DNA of 11,596 nt from a candidate division TA06 bacterium SM23_40 (lineage in GTDB: Bacteria; LJUI01; SM1-40), in NCBI GenBank assembly GCA_001303705.1, contig LJUI01000102.1, positions 1 to 11,596 of the forward strand, given 5' to 3'. Numbering within the stretch: the first letter of the stretch is position 1; each line of letters opens with the position of its first letter. A model generated the notes under the pieces. The model searched no databases. It saw only the letters and a list, made by a program, of their open reading frames with translations, and was not told the origin of the DNA. Shown in pieces: positions 5,745 to 11,596 of this stretch. The translations under genes and the position numbers were made by a program.

Positions 5745-6510
5745 ATGGAGCCTTAGCCGTATCCGGCAGAGCCGTATCCGGCAGATCGGCCTCTTTCTCA
5801 GGGGCCGGTTCCTTTTTTGCGGGCTGTTCCTTCTGAGGAGCTTTCGGTGGCTTTGATTGAGGGACTTCCGGTGGCTCCGGGGATGCGGGGCGCATCTCTT
5901 CGGGGGCTGTGGTGACCTCCGGAGTATCCGCGGCCGCAGCCCGCTCTTTGCGTTCGTGTCTACGCTCACTCTGCCGTTCGATGGGAGCGACCTCGCCGGA
6001 CACCGATACCGCCATCTTTCTCACTACGACATCGGTGAGCTCACCGATATCTGCGTGGTCCTCCCGGCGGTAGGTCGCTACTCCAACGAGTTCTCCGCTC
6101 GACGCGTCGATCAGCTCGAGTGAAAGGGCGATCCGCTGCTTCTCTTCCGTGATGAGCCCGACTTCGTACTCGTCGATGGCTCCCATGACGAGGATGTCCG
6201 CGTCCAGAATGGTCCCTGCCGCCACGATCTCCTCGGTGGAGAGGTCCACTCCCTGTTCGATTCCCGCCTCCTCGAGTTTGCGGTTGAGCTGCCCCCGCTC
6301 CACGACGATCAGCTGATCCTGATGAAACAACTCGTGGGAAAGCTTGTCGGCGACCCTGCTGCCGAGGTGACGGTCGGCAGACGAGCTGTGATCGACGAAA
6401 TCGAGGATCGCAACTGTAAGTGGGGTCTCGGGGGGGAGCGAGCGCACGGTCGTGCGGGGCGCTGCACACGAAGTCACTACCAGAACAGGAATCAGCAGAA
6501 TTCTCTTCAT
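5725..6510 (-). CDS. CsgG-like outer-membrane lipoprotein with proline-rich tail
   Basis: The 261-residue product begins MKRILLIPVLVVTSC with lipobox VTSC, so it should be lipidated at Cys15. Residues about 30-170 match the CsgG/FlgO-like fold: LTVAILDFVDHS opening strand, GSRVADKLSHEL helix, LIVVERGQLNRKLEEAG, and AAGTILDADILVMGAIDEYEV, equivalent to the family's vveR..l...l.E.....A..lgaD.ivvG.i.eY. Position 111-113 is Ala-Ile-Asp without a Cys. The C-terminal 90 residues are rich in Pro, Glu, Lys and Ala, likely disordered, and carry a small LPDTA duplication. The start is ATG 6510, because upstream codons in the same frame lie inside the secretin gene and would hide the signal peptide. It lies 8 nt after the secretin stop on the same strand, so the two are co-transcribed. 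Inferred role: outer-membrane partner of the secretin, perhaps pilotin-like or an assembly factor; not demonstrated. Confidence 0.82.
   Translation of the reverse strand: MKRILLIPVLVVTSCAAPRTTVRSLPPETPLTVAILDFVDHSSSADRHLGSRVADKLSHELFHQDQLIVVERGQLNRKLEEAGIEQGVDLSTEEIVAAGTILDADILVMGAIDEYEVGLITEEKQRIALSLELIDASSGELVGVATYRREDHADIGELTDVVVRKMAVSVSGEVAPIERQSERRHERKERAAAADTPEVTTAPEEMRPASPEPPEVPQSKPPKAPQKEQPAKKEPAPEKEADLPDTALPDTAKAPSLLPWQ
5756..5785 (-). repeat. exact 15-bp tandem duplication in the lipoprotein gene
   Basis: GCCGTATCCGGCAGA occurs twice head to tail (5756-5770 and 5771-5785). On the coding strand it doubles the pentapeptide LPDTA near the C-terminus. This is an in-frame slippage product in a disordered tail and is unlikely to change function. 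Confidence 0.9.
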
Positions 6511-6518
6511 CGGATCGA

Positions 6519-8309
6519 TCAGCTCTCTATCAGGTGCGGGGTGATATAGATGACGAGCTCTTGGTCGTCTCGGGTCTTGTCCCACGAGGAGAAGAGGATT
6601 CCGACAAGGGGGAGATCGCCCAGAAGCGGAATCTTGGTCCGTGTGTCCGTGACGCGGGACTGGCTGAGCCCGCCAATGATGATTGTCTCTCCATCACGGA
6701 GACGTATCGTCGTGTCAGCCACCCGTCGCCCAACTTCTGGGAGCCCCTCAGAGGTAATACCGGTGATGTCTGAGATCTCGATGTGGATCACCGTAGTGAT
6801 CTCGCCCGATGCAGCCACCCAGGGTATGATGTTGAGGCGGATCGCCACATCGATCGAGTGGAGCTGCGTGATCGGCTCGAGAGCAGTGCCTGTCGTCGTA
6901 CGGTACCACTGGACTGTCCCCACATCGATGCTCGCCTGGTTCCCGTTCAGGGTTGCGATCCTCGGCCTGGCCCTCACTCTCACATCGCCGGAGGTCTCGA
7001 GCGCCTCCAGGGTCAGCACGAAGTCCTCGGGCAGCCGGCCCAGACTGCCGAACCGGAGCTGGTCGGTGATATCCTCGACTCTATCGCTGATGTCGTCGCC
7101 CGTCAGCACTACGTTGAGGGTGGGGATGATCGTGCGCCCTGTATCCGGAGTAGTTGGCTCGAAGTACCCCCCCCTCATGCCCAGCTTCATCTGTGCCTTA
7201 TCCGACAGCTGGGCGATGACCGCGTCGAACATGACCTGAGGCGATACCACATCGATCTGCTGGATAAAGTCCTCCGTCCGGTCAAGGAGATCCTCCGTCC
7301 CCATGACAAGGATGGCGTTCTGTTCCTTTACGACCCTCACGTTGACTGCAGGGATCGATTGAGGAAGGAGCTGAAGTACTCCCTCAGCCTTGATATGGTG
7401 GAGGGGGATGAGCTTGGTCGAGCTCATCGCCTGGGCGGCAGGGCTATTGATGCTCTTGTCTCCGACGAGATAGATCTTGTCGACCTTGCGGTAGGTCAAA
7501 TTGGTGCCCTGGAACAGGAGGCTGAATACCTGCTCCAGCGGGACCCGCGTCAACTTCGCGTTGACGAGTCCCCGCACGTCTCCGTATCGGACGATGTCGA
7601 TATCGGTCTGGAGGGCGATCTCGTCGAGGACGTCGGCTATGTCGGCGTCGCTCACATCGAGAGTGACGAGAAGCCCCTCCTCAATGGTGATGGACAGCCC
7701 CTTCCGAGCGCCCGGCCGTCCGGCCGCCCGGGAGACCTCGTACACATTGAGGCGTTTGCGCAGGATGTAGCCATTGGCGCTGAGAAATGATGCGAGGCCG
7801 GTGTCGAACTCAACGTCGTGGAGCATCCCGGACACCGGTCCCCGGACGGTCTGGTCGGAGACGATGTTGATCCCGCTCTGGCGGGAGATCTCACGGAGGA
7901 CAGTGGTGATCTCGGCGTTGGTGACGTCGATACTGAGGACCTCAGTCGTGGCCTCGATGTCGATTCGTCCCTCGCTGCGCCGCACGATGTATGCGTCGGC
8001 CTCGCGGATAAGCATGAAACCGTTCTGCTCGAGGAGGAGTTTCAGACCTTCGATGACGGGGATTTCGTGGAGATGAATCGTGACGTTTCCCTCCACCGCC
8101 TGATCGACGATGATGTTGAGGCCGAACTGATCTCCAATGGCCCGCACGATATCCCTGATATCGGCATCCTTGAAGTCGAGCGTCATGGTGCGGGTCGTGT
8201 CCGGCTCCTCCTGTGCGACGGTTTGAACCCCCAACACGCACAGGACGAACAGACCTGCAATCACCAGGCGATGTGCCAGCTTACCGTGTCGCTGATGCTT
8301 CCGTCTCAT
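6519..8309 (-). CDS. pilQ: outer-membrane secretin (PilQ/GspD family), three N0-like domains
   Basis: The 596-residue protein forms the outer-membrane gate. A signal peptide (1 to about 33, cut near VQTVAQ) is followed by three similar STN/N0-like modules at about 42-110, 119-193 and 205-283. Each has the form L.F.DADI.DVL..I..Q..INIV.D..V.G.V...L..VP...L..LL. An N1/NolW-like domain follows at about 296-353 (STKLIPLHHIKAEGVLQLL...NAILVMGTEDLLDRTEDFIQQID). The secretin core is 357-596 and holds VRARPRIATLNGNQASIDVG (443-464), GLPEVGRRVADTTIRLRDGETIIIGGL (522-548), KIPLLGDLPLVGILFSS and ELVIYITPHLI, all textbook secretin signatures. No AMIN domain is seen. ATG 8309 is chosen because GAGGAGA stands just before it; the ATGs at 8342/8339 have no such site and would put 11 polar residues ahead of the signal peptide. 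It is transcribed with the CsgG-like lipoprotein and divergently from the PilM-PilN gene. Confidence 0.93.
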   Translation of the reverse strand: MRRKHQRHGKLAHRLVIAGLFVLCVLGVQTVAQEEPDTTRTMTLDFKDADIRDIVRAIGDQFGLNIIVDQAVEGNVTIHLHEIPVIEGLKLLLEQNGFMLIREADAYIVRRSEGRIDIEATTEVLSIDVTNAEITTVLREISRQSGINIVSDQTVRGPVSGMLHDVEFDTGLASFLSANGYILRKRLNVYEVSRAAGRPGARKGLSITIEEGLLVTLDVSDADIADVLDEIALQTDIDIVRYGDVRGLVNAKLTRVPLEQVFSLLFQGTNLTYRKVDKIYLVGDKSINSPAAQAMSSTKLIPLHHIKAEGVLQLLPQSIPAVNVRVVKEQNAILVMGTEDLLDRTEDFIQQIDVVSPQVMFDAVIAQLSDKAQMKLGMRGGYFEPTTPDTGRTIIPTLNVVLTGDDISDRVEDITDQLRFGSLGRLPEDFVLTLEALETSGDVRVRARPRIATLNGNQASIDVGTVQWYRTTTGTALEPITQLHSIDVAIRLNIIPWVAASGEITTVIHIEISDITGITSEGLPEVGRRVADTTIRLRDGETIIIGGLSQSRVTDTRTKIPLLGDLPLVGILFSSWDKTRDDQELVIYITPHLIES

Positions 8310-8360
8310 GATCTCCTCAGAATTCGCGGCGTCTGTCATCAAGACGGCGGTACTACCAGG

Positions 8361-8394
8361 AAAAAGAACCGACCCGATGAGTCAACAAGTCGGT
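8361..8394 (-). promoter_or_regulatory. possible leader hairpin or attenuator of the secretin transcript
   Basis: Read on the minus strand, ACCGAC (8373-8368 side) pairs with GTCGGT (8394-8389 side) as a 6-bp stem with a 15-nt loop, followed by TTCTTTTT. It would lie at the very 5' end of a transcript from the promoter at 8404-8432, so it could attenuate or stabilise the mRNA. The stem is short and the call is tentative. Confidence 0.25.
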
Positions 8395-8403
8395 GCCGAC
8401 TAC

Positions 8404-8432
8404 ATACTAGGGCATTGGGCACCTATTTGCAA
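8404..8432 (-). promoter_or_regulatory. candidate sigma70-type promoter for the secretin operon
   Basis: On the minus strand TTGCAA (8432-8427) and TAGTAT (8409-8404) are 17 nt apart; each box matches consensus at 4 of 6 positions. Transcription would start near 8397, giving a leader of about 88 nt before ATG 8309. Confidence 0.45.
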
Positions 8433-8498
8433 GTGAAAAAGTTCGCCGTTCGAGGGTTCCCCAGTAGATCCTGCGGCCCAGCTAGTGTAACGAGCGGG

Positions 8499-8524
8499 GG
8501 AGGCAAAAGTTCCCTGTTTCCTCC
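8499..8524. repeat. imperfect inverted repeat in the divergent regulatory region
   Basis: GGAGG-c-AAA (8499-8507) can pair with TTT-CCTCC (8517-8524), giving 8 pairs with one bulged base and a 9-nt loop. It lies between the two divergent promoters. It may be a protein site or chance. The rest of 8433-8591 shows no gene or RNA that I can recognise. Confidence 0.25.
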
Positions 8525-8591
8525 TCGATCTGGATGGAACTATCGTGCCCCTCTCTGCGTCAGAAGCGGCGGGAAAACGAGCAATATGGAC

Positions 8592-8620
8592 TTGACGCTT
8601 CGAGGGTGCTTTGCTATCGT
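8592..8620 (+). promoter_or_regulatory. strong sigma70-type promoter with extended -10, for pilM-pilN
   Basis: TTGACG (8592-8597) and TATCGT (8615-8620) are separated by 17 nt, and TGC directly before the -10 box makes an extended -10. The -35 matches 5 of 6 positions, the -10 four of 6. A start near 8627 leaves a leader of about 53 nt before ATG 8680, which has GGGGGA at 8665-8670, 9 nt upstream. Confidence 0.7.
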
Positions 8621-8679
8621 CTGGTTGGATAACACGTAATGCGTGCCAGGCGACCTCTTTTTATGGGGGAATGGAACGT

Positions 8680-10352
8680 ATGGCAGAGTGGCAGGAGCAG
8701 ATCAGACGTCTCGTAGGAGGCAGGAAGACCTACGTCGGGCTCGACATAGGGACACAGGCGGTCAAGGTCGTCGAGGTGGCCCTGGACCGGGATCAGCTCG
8801 TCGTTTCTCGGCTGGGAAGTGCGCCGATTGCGGGCTGGGCCTCTGCGGGCGGCCCAATCTGAGCGGAGCGTTCGTGGTGTCGCGTTCGCTCAGCGTTCCT
8901 TCGCTGGCACGGGGAGCGATCGATCAGATACTCTCAACCGACGCGCTCGCCTACCTGCCCCCGGGGGTGGGAGGCAAGGATGTCGTCGTCGACTACCAGG
9001 TGATTGGAGAAACGCAGGCGAGGGGGAAGGGAAAGGGTGTGGCCCAAGTCCTGATCGTTGCTGCGCGGAAGGATGCGATCCACGAACATGTCGACCTCCT
9101 GAGGCAGGCCGGGTTGCTGGCGCGACGGATCGACGCGAACTGCCTTTCTCTGCTCGAGGCGTTCCAGGGGCACCGGTGGCTTACTGAGGGGAGGGCGACG
9201 GCGATCCTCGATGTGGGGGCGAGCAGCACCAAAGTCGTCGTGGTTGAACGCGGCGCGGTGAGGCTCTCTTCCGAGCTCACGTTCGGAGGTGTGCAGGTAA
9301 CGCAGGCGCTTGCCTCCAGGTATGATCTGGACGAGGAGGGGGCTGAGGCTCTGAAGCTAGAGGTATCCCGGGCCGGTGAAGAGACCGAATCCGTGGAGGT
9401 CGACGGCAGGGCCTACTCTGTGGCAGAACTGCGGGAGACGCTGGAAAGCCTGTACGAGGCGCTTATTGGTTCGCTGCGACGTCTGTTCGATTTCTATCAG
9501 CGGACTGAGTTTGCTGGTAGTTCTGTCGATAGTCTGATTCTGGCTGGAGGTGGGGCTCGGGCGTTCGGGCTCCAGCCGTTCCTGGCGGCAAAGATGCTGC
9601 TCGATGTCGAGGTGGGCAACCCCTTCGGTCGCCTGCCCTTTCGTCTCTCCGGCCCGGCACTGGTGGATCTGGACGAGGCTTCGCCGAGATATGCGCTGGC
9701 GCTCGGTCTCGCACTCAAGGGCATGGCTCCGCGTGAGGGCGCGGTCGACCTGCTTCCGCTCTCTGTACGCGATGACCAGACGAGAGTTCGTCAGGGGCGA
9801 CGCGCGCGGAGAGTTGCCCTCGTCTACTTTGGTGTGCTGGCTCTCGTCGCCGCTCTCCTCGCCGAAGGGCGGCACTACTTCCGTGCTCAGGCCGATTATG
9901 CTCGAGAGCAGACGGCTGTGCTCAGGCCTCTGGTCGAGGAAGCGACGAGACTGGAGGAGGAGAACGTCCGCCTGCGCGACAAACTCGCTCTGCTGGAAGG
10001 TCTGGGCGGCGGGAGACTCATCTGGGCCAAGGCACTTCACGATATCGGAAGCCTCGTCCCCGACGGTGTGTGGCTTACGGACATCTCCTCTGAAGAGAGA
10101 CTCAGGGTACGGCGGCGGGAAGCCGAGGAGGCCTCGAGCGCTGAGCCGGGGCGCACGGTCACCAGCCTGACCATGTTGACTGTCGAAGGGAGGGGATCGT
10201 CGGAGAGCGATGTTTCGCGTTTCCTCAGAGCTCTCGAGACATCCCCCGCGATGACGAATGTGAGGCTCGACTACGTCAGGGAGATCGAAGATGAGGGAAG
10301 ATACGCGGCTCAGGGGGTCGAGTTCCAGATCAGGCTTGCATTCACACCATAA
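8680..10352 (+). pseudogene. PilM-PilN fusion (GspL-like), interrupted by a frameshift in the PilM part
   Basis: The gene would encode an actin-like PilM joined in one frame to PilN. From ATG 8680 the frame gives GLDIGTQAVKVVEV (phosphate-1 loop of PilM) and runs to a TGA at 8860-8862. The rest lies in another frame, open to the TAA at 10350-10352: FVVSRSLSVPSLARGAI, DVGASSTKVVVVE (phosphate-2, about 9211-9249), LILAGGGARAFGLQPFL (adenosine-binding motif, about 9534-9584), then without a stop AVDLLPLSVR (9741-9770), equivalent to the INLLP peptide of PilN, a membrane helix (about 9800-9864), a coiled coil, and a ferredoxin-like domain to the end. About 35-45 residues normally found between the two frames are absent, so the lesion is a loss of length 1 modulo 3, not a one-base slip. 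It is either a real inactivating deletion or an assembly error. Downstream sequence is otherwise intact, which favours a recent event or an artefact. No separate PilN start is needed, although an in-frame ATG exists at 9723. Confidence 0.78.
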
Positions 10353-10407
10353 TGATGGCCGCCGCAATTCCGGTCGGCTCGTTCGTCTTCGCAGGAGACG
10401 CGGGTGC

Positions 10408-11596
10408 ATGACGCTCGCGTCTCTTGTCTATCTGTGCCTCGTGGTGACTGTGAGCTTGCCCGGAGTCAGCGGCCGGGCGTGTGCCGCGGAGAGCGCCGCC
10501 TCCGCCCTCGGGACTGCCTCCGACGATAGTACGATTCCTGTACCCTCTCCTGTTGGGGAGGAGGCGTTGGTGGAGGCGCTACGTGGCCTGAAGATGACGC
10601 CGGATGACGTTCACTTCAGGCTCGACTATGCCGATCCAGAACCATTCCGTCTTGCCCTCATCGATGAGCTGCTCGATACTCCCCTCGATGCGGGCGAGCT
10701 GAGCTACGAGATCGCGAGAGGCCTCTCCTGGAGCGAAGAAGCGAGCATCGAGTCATTTGTGGTGAACGCTGCCGGGCTGCTCGATGTCGAACTCAGCCCT
10801 GTGGCAGATGGCCCGGCGATGGCTCAGGCCAGGGTGAAGCTGCCGCGAGGGCTGCCCGCTCCGCTCCGTTCGCCGGTGGCCCGGCTCATCGCGGCCATGG
10901 AGACGGCGTCGGCTGAAGTGGGCGACGCGTTCCGCGAGTTCACCCCCTCCGAATTGGAGTTCCTGATAGCCCAGGCGCCGCGGATACTCGAGGAAGAGGC
11001 AGCGATCGAGGAAGAGAAGACACCGGAAGAGGAGTACGAGGAATGGGAGAGGGAGGAGGCGCTGGCAAAAGAACTACTCAGGCTCGCCGATCTTGTCGAT
11101 CGCGGGAGTCTGTACCGCGGGGCTGCGCGAGTTGCGAAGGCGCTCGACGAGTTGCGGGCCGCGGTGGAGGAAGGCGGCGCGGCCGACATGGCCGTTCCCG
11201 GGCGGCGTCGACCCGCGCATCGGGCGGATGATGGCGTGCAGGGCGATGTCCTCGGGGTCTGGGAGTCGTCGATCGGGCGGATCGTCATCGGAGGTCCTGG
11301 CAGGACCGTGTACACCGGCGACTGTGCCCTCATCGTCGACCTCGGAGGGGACGACAGATATGAGAATGCCGCGGCGGGTGCACGCTACCCGGATCTCCCC
11401 GTGGCGGCCGTCGTCGATCTGGGGGGCAATGATACCTACCTGTCGGACGCACCGGGAGCACAGGGCGGGGCCTATCTCGGGGTGGGCATGCTCATCGATA
11501 TGGCGGGAGACGACTCGTATCGGAGCGGCAATTACTCTCAAGGAGCGGGGCTGTTCGGCACGGGGGTACTCCTCGATCTCTCGGGACACGATACGT
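10408..11596 (+). CDS. partial exported protein with Asp/Gly-rich DLGGDDxY repeats
   Basis: The reading frame is open from ATG 10408 past the right edge, giving 396 residues without the C-terminus. Residues 1 to about 27 form a hydrophobic signal peptide, though with no basic residue before the core. Residues about 45-260 are an unrecognised acidic, helical region with a Glu-rich run at 194-216. From about 290 a repeat begins: DLGGDDRY (311), DLGGNDTY (337), DMAGDDSY (364) and DLSGHDT (390), spaced 26-27 residues, with intervening G.G-LL strands and a SQGAG turn. The pattern suggests a beta-roll or beta-solenoid whose acidic turns may bind calcium, as RTX repeats do, but it is not the RTX consensus. 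An AGGAG at 10393-10397 lies 10 nt before ATG 10408 and sets the start. The gene follows the PilM-PilN stop by 55 nt and is probably in the same operon, so it may be an exported partner or substrate; that is inference. Confidence 0.75.
   Translation, partial: MTLASLVYLCLVVTVSLPGVSGRACAAESAASALGTASDDSTIPVPSPVGEEALVEALRGLKMTPDDVHFRLDYADPEPFRLALIDELLDTPLDAGELSYEIARGLSWSEEASIESFVVNAAGLLDVELSPVADGPAMAQARVKLPRGLPAPLRSPVARLIAAMETASAEVGDAFREFTPSELEFLIAQAPRILEEEAAIEEEKTPEEEYEEWEREEALAKELLRLADLVDRGSLYRGAARVAKALDELRAAVEEGGAADMAVPGRRRPAHRADDGVQGDVLGVWESSIGRIVIGGPGRTVYTGDCALIVDLGGDDRYENAAAGARYPDLPVAAVVDLGGNDTYLSDAPGAQGGAYLGVGMLIDMAGDDSYRSGNYSQGAGLFGTGVLLDLSGHDT

Noticed and set aside
6783-7790. Plus-strand 335-codon open frame
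   Set aside because: It is antisense to the secretin core and N-domains, which carry unmistakable secretin motifs.
8820-8880. Programmed ribosomal frameshift in PilM
   Set aside because: There is no slippery heptamer, and a frame change alone would not restore the 35-45 residues missing between the two conserved motifs.
9357-10409. Minus-strand 350-codon open frame
   Set aside because: It is antisense to the PilM C-terminus and PilN, with no signature of its own.
10824-11589. Two minus-strand open frames near the right edge
   Set aside because: The plus frame from 10408 is open to the edge, has a Shine-Dalgarno site, a signal peptide and regular repeats; the minus frames are low-complexity shadows.

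Overview
The window is a GC-rich stretch of a Gram-negative bacterial chromosome. Most of it encodes the envelope-spanning and tip parts of a type IV filament machine (type IV pilus or type II secretion type). A secretin, a CsgG-like outer-membrane lipoprotein and classical prepilin signals show a diderm cell. The gene set and the mosaic of pilus-like and GSP-like traits would fit a deep-branching phylum such as Eisenbacteria or another FCB-related lineage; that placement is a guess from style, not from a marker gene.

Layout. (1) 214-1377: an EamA/DMT transporter and a small 4-oxalocrotonate tautomerase-like protein, apparently unrelated to the rest. (2) 1622-5711, plus strand, tightly packed: PilO/GspM-like, PilP/GspC-like, then three pseudopilin-type proteins resembling GspK/PilX, GspI/PilV and GspJ/PilW. 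(3) 6510-5725 and 8309-6519, minus strand, convergent to the previous unit: a secretin with three N0-like repeats, followed 8 nt later by a CsgG-domain lipoprotein with a proline-rich tail. (4) A divergent regulatory region (8310-8679) with a good promoter candidate on each strand. (5) 8680-10352, plus strand: a PilM-PilN fusion (GspL-like arrangement) whose PilM part is broken by a frameshift with an apparent internal loss. (6) 10408 to the end: a partial exported protein with Asp/Gly-rich repeats.

Together the genes supply the PilM-N-O-P alignment complex, the outer-membrane gate and a candidate I-J-K tip complex. The motor ATPase, the PilC/GspF platform protein, the major pilin and the prepilin peptidase are not here and must lie elsewhere if the machine works. 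The most interesting points are the PilM-PilN fusion and its lesion, the odd C-terminal domains on the pseudopilins (beta-helix, Gly-Asp-Trp repeat, EF-hand-like loop), the triple-N0 secretin coupled to a CsgG-like lipoprotein, and the unfamiliar repeat protein at the right edge. No wholly new system can be claimed from the sequence alone.
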